A stretch of 64,000 nucleotides of DNA from positions 62,001 through 126,000 of the forward strand of contig CAZABC010000001.1 in assembly GCA_964483405.1 (NCBI GenBank), given 5' to 3'. Every line of letters begins with the position of its first letter. The first letter of the stretch is position 1. Positions 48,569 through 56,729 of this stretch are shown here, in pieces. This DNA comes from CAZABC01 sp964483405 (GTDB taxonomy: Bacteria > Chloroflexota > Limnocylindria > Limnocylindrales > CSP1-4). Both the position numbers and the translations under genes were made by a program. The notes beneath the pieces were generated by a model. It saw only the letters and a program-made list of their open reading frames with translations. It was not told where the DNA came from and made no database searches.

Positions 48569-49761
48569 GCCCGACAGCTGCCACCGGTCGAGGGCCCGCG
48601 GCACCCGCCGGGTACGCCTGGGAGGCCACCTCGGAGCAGGTCGCCGAGCGCTACGGCGTGCCGCTCGAGGCGGTCGTCCGGTTCGACCTGAACACCTCGC
48701 CCGCGCCACCGGGGATCGTGGCCCGGGTCCTCGCGGCGGGCCGCTTCGAGACGCCGCTCTCGGAGTACCCACCATCCGACTACCGGCGGCTCGTCGAGGC
48801 GGCCGCGGCCCGCTACGGCGTCGAGCCGAACGAGCTCCTCGTCGGCGCCGGGGCGGACGAGGTGCTCGATCTGTGCGCGAAGGCATTCCTGCCGGCCGGT
48901 GGCGCGGCGGTCGTGCCCACGCCGACCTACGCCATGTACCGGGTCCTGACCGAGCAGCGGGCGGCCACGGTGCTCCCCGTCCCCCGCCTTCCGGCGGCCG
49001 AGGGCTACGCGCTCGATCGTCCGGCGACCCGGGCCGCCGCGGCCCGAGCCGATGTCGTCTGGCTCTGCAGCCCGAACAACCCGACCGGGCTGCCCGAGCC
49101 CGACGGGTCCATCGCGGCGCTGCTGGGCGAGCTGCTCGGCGACGCCGCGGCGGACCAGCGGGTGCCGCCCGCGGTGGTCCTTGACGAGGCGTACGCCGAG
49201 TTCGTCGGCCGCTCGCTCGTCGACCTGCGTCACGCGTACCCGCGGCTCGTCGTCGTCCGGACCGCGTCGAAGGCGTATGCGATGGCGGGTCTCCGGGTCG
49301 GGTTCGCCGTCGCCCGCCGAGAGACGATCGCCGAGCTCGAGCCGTACAGGCCGCCGGGCTCGGTGGCCACGACGTCGGTGACCGTCGTGACCGAGGCGCT
49401 CCTCGACCCGACCGCCATGGTCGCCAACGTGACCCGGGTCGCCGCCGAGCGGACGCGGCTGACCGCCGCGCTCGAGGCGCTCGGCTGGCCGGTCGGGCCG
49501 TCGGTCACGAACTTCCTGGTCGTCGATCTCGGGAGCCCCGAGCGCGCCGGCCTGGCGGCCGAGGGGCTCCTGCGCCGCGGGATCGTCCCGCGGACGTTCG
49601 GTGCCGGTCACCCGCTCGCGGGCGGGCTGCGGCTGACCGTCCGCACCCCGGCGGAGGACGACCGGCTCCTCGCCGCCGCGGCCGAGATCGCGACCGAGCT
49701 GCCGTCCGTGCAGGATCCGCCCGACGAAGCCGGGGCCGTCGAGCCCGAGGAGGACCGATGA
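48565..49761 (+). CDS. hisC: Histidinol-phosphate aminotransferase
   Basis: PLP-dependent aminotransferase fold type I, converting imidazole-acetol-phosphate and glutamate to histidinol phosphate. It is 398 residues. FDLNTSPAPPGIV, SEYPPSDYRRLVEAAAARYGV, the cofactor-binding GAGADEVLDL, CSPNNPTGLPEPDG, the lysine in RTASKAYAMAGLRVGFAV, and the C-terminal LRLTVRTPAEDDRLL are all present. An acidic tail ends the protein. Coupled to hisD and hisB by ATGA overlaps. Confidence 0.95.
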   Translation: MSPTAATGRGPAAPAGYAWEATSEQVAERYGVPLEAVVRFDLNTSPAPPGIVARVLAAGRFETPLSEYPPSDYRRLVEAAAARYGVEPNELLVGAGADEVLDLCAKAFLPAGGAAVVPTPTYAMYRVLTEQRAATVLPVPRLPAAEGYALDRPATRAAAARADVVWLCSPNNPTGLPEPDGSIAALLGELLGDAAADQRVPPAVVLDEAYAEFVGRSLVDLRHAYPRLVVVRTASKAYAMAGLRVGFAVARRETIAELEPYRPPGSVATTSVTVVTEALLDPTAMVANVTRVAAERTRLTAALEALGWPVGPSVTNFLVVDLGSPERAGLAAEGLLRRGIVPRTFGAGHPLAGGLRLTVRTPAEDDRLLAAAAEIATELPSVQDPPDEAGAVEPEEDR

Positions 49762-50384
49762 CGACGCCGCTGGGCAGCCTGGTGATCCGCGACCGGACCG
49801 CGCGCCGGGTGACCGTCGCCCGGCGGACCCGCGAGACGGAGATCGAGCTCACGCTCGACCTTGACGGGTCCGGACGGGCCGCCGTCGCGACCGGGATCGG
49901 CTTCTACGACCACGTCCTCGGCTCATTCGCGCACCATGGCCTGCTCGACCTCGAGATCGGCGCCCGCGGCGACCTGCACGTCGACGAGCACCACACGGTC
50001 GAGGACGTGGCCCTCGTCCTCGGCGCGGCCCTGGCCGAGGCACTCGGCGATCGAGTGGGGATCCGTCGGTTCGGCGACGCGACCGTCCCGATGGACGAGG
50101 CGCTCGCCACGGCGGCCGTGGACGTCGGCGGGCGGCCGTATGCGGTCATCGACCTCCCGTTCCGGGGTGAGCGAGCCGGCTCGCTGCCCCTCGCCCTCGT
50201 CGAGCACGCCCTCGAGGCGTTCGCCCGGACCGGCGGCGTCACGCTGCATGTCGGTGGATCCGGCCGCGACGACCACCACCTCGCCGAGGCCGCCTTCAAG
50301 GCGCTCGGTCGCGCCATCCGGCTCGCCGTCGAACCGGACCCGCGACGCACCGGCGTCGCGTCGACGAAGGGATCGGCGGGTTGA
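49758..50384 (+). CDS. hisB: Imidazoleglycerol-phosphate dehydratase
   Basis: Manganese-dependent dehydratase of 208 residues, monofunctional. The metal-binding His/Glu motifs are GFYDHVLGSFAHHG, DEHHTVED near the middle and GRDDHHLAEAAFKALGRAI near the C terminus. It lacks the phosphatase domain of the E. coli bifunctional HisB, so a separate histidinol phosphatase is required and is not in the window. The PHP-domain enzyme at 32 kb is a different family type. TTGA overlap with hisH. Confidence 0.96.
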   Translation: MTTPLGSLVIRDRTARRVTVARRTRETEIELTLDLDGSGRAAVATGIGFYDHVLGSFAHHGLLDLEIGARGDLHVDEHHTVEDVALVLGAALAEALGDRVGIRRFGDATVPMDEALATAAVDVGGRPYAVIDLPFRGERAGSLPLALVEHALEAFARTGGVTLHVGGSGRDDHHLAEAAFKALGRAIRLAVEPDPRRTGVASTKGSAG

Positions 50385-51025
50385 GCGTCACCGTCGCGGT
50401 CGTCGATCACGGTGCCGGCAACCTCGTCTCGATCGAGCAGGCGCTGACGACCGCGGGCGCGACGGTCCGGCTGGCACGCGACGCCTCGGCGCTCGCCGGC
50501 GCCGACGCACTCGTCGTGCCCGGCGTCGGCGCCGCCGGACCGGCGATGGCTCGGCTGTCGCGACGCGGCCTCGTCGAGCCGATCCGGGCCTGGATCGACG
50601 AGGGTCGCCCGTACCTCGGGATCTGCCTCGGGCTCCAGCTCCTGTTCGACGGCTCGGACGAGGACGGGGCCGAGACGCTGGGCGTGATCCCCGGTCGAGC
50701 CGAGATCCTCCGCGGCGCACCGACGCTGCCGCACATCGGCTGGAACCAGGTCGAACGCCGCCGCGACCACCCGCTCTTCGAGGGCATCGCCGACGGTGCG
50801 GACCTCTACTTCGTCCACTCCTACGCCGGTGCGCCGTCCCCCACCGCCCAGGCCGGCGTCGTCCTGGCCGAGACCGACCATGGCCGACGCTTCGTCAGCG
50901 CGATCGCGGCCGGCTCGCTGCTCGGGGTCCAGTTCCACCCCGAGCGGAGCGGGCGCGACGGTCTCCGCCTGCTGGCCAACTTCATCGCGATCGCTCGAGC
51001 GGGCGCGGTCGCCGGGCCGGACTGA
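50381..51025 (+). CDS. hisH: Imidazole glycerol phosphate synthase subunit HisH
   Basis: Glutamine amidotransferase subunit delivering ammonia to HisF. It is 214 residues. The nucleophile Cys is in LGICLGLQLLF, and the catalytic His and Glu are in GVQFHPERSGRDG. IGWNQVERR and YFVHSYAG are typical of HisH. Start TTG 50381 overlaps the hisB stop. The next gene, hisF, overlaps by one base (TGATG). Confidence 0.96.
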   Translation: MSVTVAVVDHGAGNLVSIEQALTTAGATVRLARDASALAGADALVVPGVGAAGPAMARLSRRGLVEPIRAWIDEGRPYLGICLGLQLLFDGSDEDGAETLGVIPGRAEILRGAPTLPHIGWNQVERRRDHPLFEGIADGADLYFVHSYAGAPSPTAQAGVVLAETDHGRRFVSAIAAGSLLGVQFHPERSGRDGLRLLANFIAIARAGAVAGPD

Positions 51026-51816
51026 TGCTCCGCCGGCGCGTCATCCCGTGCCTCGACGTCGCCCATGGCCGGGTCGTCAAGGGCGTCCGTTTCGTCGACC
51101 TCGTCGACGAGGGCGACCCGGCCGAGCTCGCCGAGCGCTACGCCCGAGAGGGTGCCGACGAGCTGGTCTTCCTCGACATCGCCGCGGCGCCCGAGGATCG
51201 CGGGACGCTCCTCGGCGTCGTCGAGCGGACCGCCCGCCGGGCGTTCGTCCCGCTGACCGTCGGGGGTGGTGTCCGGACCACCCGCGAGATGCGCGACGTG
51301 CTTCGCGCCGGCGCCGACAAGGTCTCCCTCAACACGGCCGCGGTGGAGGACCCGGGGCTCGTTCGACGCTGCGCCACCCGCTTCGGTCGCCAGGCGATCG
51401 TCGTCGCGATCGATGCCCGGCGTCGGCCCGCTGCCCCGGCCGACGAGCCGGCCTGGGAGGTGGTCGTCCGGGGCGGTCGACGGCCGACCGGGCTCGACGC
51501 GCTGACATGGGCCGAGCGCGCCGTCGCCGCCGGGGCGGGCGAGCTCCTCGTGACGTCGATGGACCGCGACGGCACCGGCACGGGGTTCGACACCGAGCTG
51601 CTCGCCGCGGTCGCGGCCCGGGTGGCGGTGCCGGTCATCGCCTCGGGCGGCGCGGCCGGGCCCGCCGACTTCGTCGCCGCGATCCGCGACGGACGCGCGG
51701 ATGCCGTGCTCGCCGCCTCGATCTTCCACCGCCGGATCCACGCGATCGCCGACGTCAAGCGGGCGATGGCCGCGGCCGGTCTCGCGGTCCGGCTCGCCGA
51801 GGAGGAGGCCGCGTGA
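51025..51816 (+). CDS. hisF: Imidazole glycerol phosphate synthase subunit HisF
   Basis: TIM-barrel cyclase that uses ammonia from HisH to make imidazole glycerol phosphate and AICAR. It is 263 residues. It starts MLRRRVIPCLDVAHGRVVKGVRF (catalytic Asp in CLDV), then VFLDIAAAPEDRGTL, the phosphate loop VGGGVRTTREM, SMDRDGTGTGFD (second catalytic Asp), and VPVIASGGAAG. The central TTRPTG-like region is partly replaced by RRPAAPADEPAWEVVVRGG, an Ala/Pro variant. It is a standard member otherwise. Overlap GTGA with hisIE. Confidence 0.96.
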   Translation: MLRRRVIPCLDVAHGRVVKGVRFVDLVDEGDPAELAERYAREGADELVFLDIAAAPEDRGTLLGVVERTARRAFVPLTVGGGVRTTREMRDVLRAGADKVSLNTAAVEDPGLVRRCATRFGRQAIVVAIDARRRPAAPADEPAWEVVVRGGRRPTGLDALTWAERAVAAGAGELLVTSMDRDGTGTGFDTELLAAVAARVAVPVIASGGAAGPADFVAAIRDGRADAVLAASIFHRRIHAIADVKRAMAAAGLAVRLAEEEAA

Positions 51817-52505
51817 GCGGCCGGGACGGCGCGACCGTGGATGCCGTGCGGTTCGGGCCCGACGGGCTCGTGCCGGTGGTCGTGCAGGATGTCGCCGACG
51901 GACGGGTCCTCATGCTCGCCCACGCCGACGCCGAGGCGCTCGCCGCGACGCTCGCGACCGGTGAGGTCCACTTCCACTCGCGCTCGCGCGGGCGGCTCTG
52001 GCGGAAGGGCGAGACGAGCGGCAACGTCCTCCGGCTCGTCGACCTCTCCGTCGACTGCGACGGGGACGCGCTGCTCGTCAGGGTCGAGCCGGCCGGACCG
52101 ACCTGCCATCGCGGGACGCGGAGCTGCTTCGATCCGCCCCGGGCGGCGGTCGTCACCGCTGGCCAGACCGGGGGGCCGGCCGAGGGGTTCGCCTGGCTGG
52201 AACGGCTGTGGGCGACGATCGACGAGCGGGCCCGCGAGCGCCCGACCGGCTCGTACACGACCCGTCTGCTCGAGGCCGGCGTCGACGCGCCGGCCCGCAA
52301 GGTCGCCGAGGAGGCGACGGAGGTCGTCCTCGCGGCGCGTGACGACGCCGAGGCCGAGCGCCGTGGCTCCGACCGGGCGCCGACCCGGGGCGCGCTCGCC
52401 GGCGAGGCCGCCGACCTCCTCTACCACGTCCTCGTCCTGCTCGCGGAGCGGGGGATGTCACCCGCGGCGATGATCGAGGCGCTGCGCGCCCGCCACCGAG
52501 CCTGA
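51813..52505 (+). CDS. hisI: Bifunctional phosphoribosyl-AMP cyclohydrolase / phosphoribosyl-ATP pyrophosphatase (HisIE)
   Basis: Fusion of the second and third enzymes of the pathway, 230 residues. The HisI domain (about 10-110) has LMLAHADAEAL, GEVHFHSRSRGRLWRKGETSGNVLR, DCDGDALLVRV and CHRGTRSCF (zinc cysteines). The HisE domain (about 120-228) has the pattern LWATIDERARERPTGSYTTRLL, KVAEEATEVVLAA, GEAADLLYHVLVLLAERG. GTG start overlaps hisF. It is the last gene of the operon: the stop abuts the tyrS stop on the other strand (TGATCA). Confidence 0.95.
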   Translation: MSGRDGATVDAVRFGPDGLVPVVVQDVADGRVLMLAHADAEALAATLATGEVHFHSRSRGRLWRKGETSGNVLRLVDLSVDCDGDALLVRVEPAGPTCHRGTRSCFDPPRAAVVTAGQTGGPAEGFAWLERLWATIDERARERPTGSYTTRLLEAGVDAPARKVAEEATEVVLAARDDAEAERRGSDRAPTRGALAGEAADLLYHVLVLLAERGMSPAAMIEALRARHRA

Positions 52506-53786
52506 TCAGCCGGCGCGGCGGCCCACCCGGAGGTTGCGGCGGCCGAGCCGCACGACGAGCCACTCGTCGGCGACGGGCTCCGGGACGGGCTCATCCCACG
52601 CCGCCAGGCGGGTCTCGCCGATCGTGACCCCACCGCCGCTGATCGCTCGACGGGCCTCGCCGTTCGAGGCGAAGATCCCGGCCGCGACGAGGAACGGCCC
52701 GGCGCCGTCGGCGAGCGAACCGGGCGCGAAGGTGAAGCCATCGGTCGCGGCATGGAGCGTCGCGAGGACCGCCGGGTCGCGGATCGGCTCGCGGCCGAAG
52801 GCCGCGGCACTGACCCGGATGGCATGGTCTGCGGCGGCCTCGCCGTGCACGCGGGCAGTGAGGTCGCGGGCCAGCGTCCGCTGGGCGGCGCGCAGCTCGG
52901 GCCGCGCGGCGTGCTCGACCTCGAGCGCCTCGACCTCCTCGCGGGTCAGCAGGGTGAAGAAGCGGAGGTACCGACCGATGTCGGCATCGGCCGCGTTGAC
53001 CCAGTGCTGGTAGAAGGCGAACGGCGTCGTCCGTTCCGGGTCGAGCCAGATCGACGTCCCGTCGGCGGACTTGCCGAACTTCTCGCCGGACGGAAGGGTG
53101 AGGAGCGGGTAGCAGAGACCGTGGGCCGGATGCTCCCCTGCCCCGTCGCCGGCGGTCCGCCGGATGAGCTCGAGCCCGGCGGTGATGTTGCCCCACTGGT
53201 CGGCGCCGCCCATCTGCAGCTCGACCCCCGACGCCCGCCACAGATGGGCGAAGTCGGCCGCCTGGAGGAGCATGTAGCTGAACTCGGTGTACGAGAGGCC
53301 ACGATCGAGCCGGGTCTGGACCGAGTCCTTGGCGAGCATGTACGGGACGGTGAAGTGCTTGCCGACGTCGCGGAGGAAGTCGAGCATCGTCGTCGTGCCG
53401 AGCCAGTCGAGGTTGTCGACCATCGTCGCGCCACCGGGCCCGAAGTCGAGGAAGCGCTCCAACTGGCCCCGGAGCGAGCGCGCGTTCGCCGCCAGGGCCT
53501 CCCGGTCGAGGAGGGTCCGCTCGGTCGACCGACCGCTCGGGTCGCCGATCATCCCGGTCGCCCCGCCGACGAGCACGACGGGTCGCCCGCCATGGCGCTG
53601 GAGGTGCAGGAGCCCGAAGATCGGGACGAGGTTGCCGATGTGGAGCGACGGCCCCGACGGGTCGAACCCGTTGTAGCCCGCGATCGGCCGACCGGTCGCC
53701 AGGCGTGCGGCGAGACCCGGCGTCTGGTCGTGGAGCATGCCCCGCCAGCGCAGCTCGTCGAGGAGCCCCGCGAGTCCGGGCGTCAC
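52506..53786 (-). CDS. tyrS: Tyrosyl-tRNA synthetase
   Basis: Class I aminoacyl-tRNA synthetase, 426 residues. HIGH-type motif HIGN in GPSLHIGNLVPIFGLLH, GGATGMIGDPSGRSTERTLL, LSYTEFSYMLLQAADF for tyrosine recognition, QMGGADQWGNITAG, and the KMSKS-type motif KFGKS. The C-terminal S4-like domain (AISGGGVTIGETRLAAW...LVVRLGRRNLRVGR) is present. The GTG 53786 start begins 83 bases from the divergent PBP gene. It converges on the his operon with directly abutting stop codons. Confidence 0.97.
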   Translation of the reverse strand: MTPGLAGLLDELRWRGMLHDQTPGLAARLATGRPIAGYNGFDPSGPSLHIGNLVPIFGLLHLQRHGGRPVVLVGGATGMIGDPSGRSTERTLLDREALAANARSLRGQLERFLDFGPGGATMVDNLDWLGTTTMLDFLRDVGKHFTVPYMLAKDSVQTRLDRGLSYTEFSYMLLQAADFAHLWRASGVELQMGGADQWGNITAGLELIRRTAGDGAGEHPAHGLCYPLLTLPSGEKFGKSADGTSIWLDPERTTPFAFYQHWVNAADADIGRYLRFFTLLTREEVEALEVEHAARPELRAAQRTLARDLTARVHGEAAADHAIRVSAAAFGREPIRDPAVLATLHAATDGFTFAPGSLADGAGPFLVAAGIFASNGEARRAISGGGVTIGETRLAAWDEPVPEPVADEWLVVRLGRRNLRVGRRAG

Positions 53787-53869
53787 AGGCGGGCGGGCCG
53801 AGCCGTCTGGAACGGCCGAGGGCCGGGGAACCGGTGCTTCACCTTCCCTATGCTATCGTGAGCCGCAGC

Positions 53870-56695
53870 ATGCAGACCAGCCTCGCGCGGCGCCAGCGCC
53901 GTCGCCGAAACGGCGACCAGCGGCGTCGGTCCGGAGGCGGCACGGCCAAGGCCGTCGCCATCGCCCTCCCCCTCTTCCTCTTCGGGACCTTCGTCCTCGT
54001 CGGCGTGACCGGCCTCGTCGGCTCGGTCGCCGCCTACAACGCCTACGCCGAGGGCCTGCCGGATCCGAAGGAGGTCCTCGCCGACTTCGAGCTCGCCCAG
54101 CAGACGACGGTCTACGACCGCGAGGGCAAGGTCGAGCTGGCCCGCCTGGGCGACTTCAAGCGCGAGGTCGTCGCCTTCTCGGACATCCCCGACGAGGTGA
54201 TCGATGCGACGACGGCGATCGAGGACAAGACGTTCTGGGAGAACGCGGGCTTCGACCCGCTCGGCATCGCCTCGGCCGCGATCGACACCATCCGGGGCCG
54301 CGAGCGCGGGGCGTCGACGATCACCCAGCAGCTGGTCCGCAACACCCGGCTCCTTCCGCCGGACGCCTTCGAGGGGTCGGTCTACGAGCGGAAGATCCGC
54401 GAGATCATCCAGTCGGTCCGCCTGACCCAGGCCTTCCCCGGCGACGAGGGGAAGAAGACGATCATGGAGGCGTACCTCAACCTCAACTTCTACGGCAACC
54501 AGAGCTACGGGGTGAAGTCGGCGGCGAAGGGCTACTTCGGCAAGGAGCTCGAGGAGCTGACCCTCGCCGAGGCCGCGATCCTGGCGGCGATCCCCAAGTC
54601 GCCGACGACCTATGACCTCGTCCGCAACGCCCAGCAGACCTGCCTCGTGGAGGTCGAGGAGGGCGCCGCCTGCCCGGCCGATAAGACCCAGCTGGTCGTG
54701 CCGTCCGACACCGAGATCGTCCAGCGCCGCAACTACATCCTCGACCTGATGAAGACCCGGAGCGTGCTCTCGGGGGATCGCCACACGCCCGACGAGTACG
54801 AGCGGGCGAAGGACGACGCGGTCGTCCTGATCCCGCAGCGGACGCTGCCATGGAAGGCGGCCCACTTCGTCTGGCAGGTCCAGCGCGAGCTCGACACGCT
54901 CCTGTGCGGACCGGAGGCGGAGAGCTGCGACATCGTCGCGACCGGCGGGCTCCAGGTGATCACGACGCTCGACTGGGCCAAGCAGCAGACGGTCGAGAAG
55001 TGGCTGTACCTGGCCGCCAGGGCGCCGAACCTCAGCAACACCGGCGGGATCCTCGAGCGCTACAAGGTGGCGGCCGTCGACCGGGCCTGGATCAATCAGC
55101 TGCGCACGCGGAACATCCACAACGCCGCAGCGGCGATCGAGGACGCCCGGACCGGCGAGATCCTCGCGTATGCCGGCAGCGCCGGCTACGACCAGCCCGG
55201 GACCGATGAGTTCCAGCCCCAGTTCGACGTCCTCTCGCTCGGCTACCGCCAGCCCGGGTCGGCGATCAAGCCGATCCACTACGCGATCGGCATCGACGAC
55301 AAGACGATGACGGCGGCCACGATGTTCACCGACGTCGTCACCGACTTCGGTGGCTCGACCCCGTACACGCCCAAGCAGGCCGACGACCTCGAGCGCGGGC
55401 CCGTCCGGCTCCGCTCGGCCCTCCAGTTCTCGCTCAACATCCCGGCCATCAAGTCCGGCTTCATCAACGGGCTCGACCACCAGTTCACCCGATCGAAGGA
55501 GTTCGGCCTGACGTACCTGAAGGGGGCCGTCCCGGTCGTCTCGATGGGGATCGGGACGCTCGAGACGCGGCCGGTGGATCTCCTCGGCGCGTACGCGACG
55601 ATCGCCAACGGGGGCGTGCGGATGCCCCAGCGGATGATCCTCGAGATCCGCGACGCGAACGGCCAGGTGATCTGGCCGGTCGAGGCCGCCGAGCCCGAGG
55701 GCGAGGCCGTCATCAGCCCGCAGGCGGCGTACATCGTCAGCGACATCCTGAAGGGCAACACCGACCGGTCGGTCAACCCGTACTGGGCCGAGTGGGCGAT
55801 CGTCGACGGCGGGAAGCGCCGTGAGGCGGCGTACAAGACGGGGACGACCGAGGACAACGTCGACGTCGCGGCCTACGGCTACCTCGCCCCGCCGGCCGAT
55901 CCCGACGACCCCCAGCTCGTCGTCGGCGTCTGGATGGGCAACTCGAACAACGAGCCGAACAGGGGCAGCCTGTCGCTCGACTCCTCCGCGCCGCTCTGGT
56001 CGCGGATCCTCGCCGAAGCCTCGCGCGGGACGCCGTTCGCCGGCTTCGCCGCCAGCCGCCCCGCCGGCATCGTGGAGGCGAAGGTCGACGCCAACAGCGG
56101 GATGCTGCCCGGCCCGTTCACCTCGAAGACGATCACCGAGCTGTTCATCGCCGACACGGTCAAGGGGCTCAAGGTCGACACGACCAAGCGGGCCGTCGAG
56201 ATCGACGAGGCGACCGGCGACCTGTGGGCCGAGGGCTGCACCGGGCCGATGGTCACCAAGGGCTTCCTCGACCTGTCGAGCTGGGACGCCCAGTATCCGA
56301 AGTGGCAGCAGGCGACCAACGGCTGGGCCGCCCGGGCCGCGAAGGGCATCGGCGTGGTCGGCGGGCCGATGAAGACCAAGACGACGTTCTTCTACAACGG
56401 CGGGTTCGCCCCGTTCGGTCGCGGCTGGGGCGCGCCGTTCGCGCCGACCGAGACGTGCGTGCCGGTCGTCTGGCCGACCTGCGACCCGCTGGCATCGCCC
56501 GGCCCGCTCGAGTCCGGCGCCCCGACGCCGACCCCGTGCGTGTCGCCGTCGCCCGAGCCGTCGCCCGAGCCGTCGCCGTCGGCGACGCCACGGCCGAGTA
56601 AGACCCCCAGACCGTCGCCCTCGCCAGAGCCGTCGCCGTCGCCGTCACCCAAGCCAAGCAAGACCCCGAAGCCGTCCCCCTCGCCGACGGGGTAG
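53870..56695 (+). CDS. Class A penicillin-binding protein (PBP1A-type), bifunctional transglycosylase/transpeptidase
   Basis: A 941-residue wall synthase. A very basic N-terminal tail (RRQRRRRNGDQRRRS) and one membrane helix (about 26-56) anchor it. The GT51 domain has TTAIEDKTFWENAGFDP and GASTITQQLVRN. The transpeptidase has SAIK (SxxK) in YRQPGSAIKPIHYAIG, SLN (SxN), and KTG in YKTGTTEDNVD. The C-terminal ~60 residues are Pro/Ser/Lys-rich repeats (PSPEPSP...SKTPKPSPSPTG). Start ATG 53870 or in-frame GTG 53858. A -10-like TATGCT lies at 53849-53854. It converges with mutS2. Confidence 0.93.
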   Translation: MQTSLARRQRRRRNGDQRRRSGGGTAKAVAIALPLFLFGTFVLVGVTGLVGSVAAYNAYAEGLPDPKEVLADFELAQQTTVYDREGKVELARLGDFKREVVAFSDIPDEVIDATTAIEDKTFWENAGFDPLGIASAAIDTIRGRERGASTITQQLVRNTRLLPPDAFEGSVYERKIREIIQSVRLTQAFPGDEGKKTIMEAYLNLNFYGNQSYGVKSAAKGYFGKELEELTLAEAAILAAIPKSPTTYDLVRNAQQTCLVEVEEGAACPADKTQLVVPSDTEIVQRRNYILDLMKTRSVLSGDRHTPDEYERAKDDAVVLIPQRTLPWKAAHFVWQVQRELDTLLCGPEAESCDIVATGGLQVITTLDWAKQQTVEKWLYLAARAPNLSNTGGILERYKVAAVDRAWINQLRTRNIHNAAAAIEDARTGEILAYAGSAGYDQPGTDEFQPQFDVLSLGYRQPGSAIKPIHYAIGIDDKTMTAATMFTDVVTDFGGSTPYTPKQADDLERGPVRLRSALQFSLNIPAIKSGFINGLDHQFTRSKEFGLTYLKGAVPVVSMGIGTLETRPVDLLGAYATIANGGVRMPQRMILEIRDANGQVIWPVEAAEPEGEAVISPQAAYIVSDILKGNTDRSVNPYWAEWAIVDGGKRREAAYKTGTTEDNVDVAAYGYLAPPADPDDPQLVVGVWMGNSNNEPNRGSLSLDSSAPLWSRILAEASRGTPFAGFAASRPAGIVEAKVDANSGMLPGPFTSKTITELFIADTVKGLKVDTTKRAVEIDEATGDLWAEGCTGPMVTKGFLDLSSWDAQYPKWQQATNGWAARAAKGIGVVGGPMKTKTTFFYNGGFAPFGRGWGAPFAPTETCVPVVWPTCDPLASPGPLESGAPTPTPCVSPSPEPSPEPSPSATPRPSKTPRPSPSPEPSPSPSPKPSKTPKPSPSPTG

Positions 56696-56729
56696 GTCCG
56701 GGCCGAGACGGGCACGGCGGTCGGGTCGT

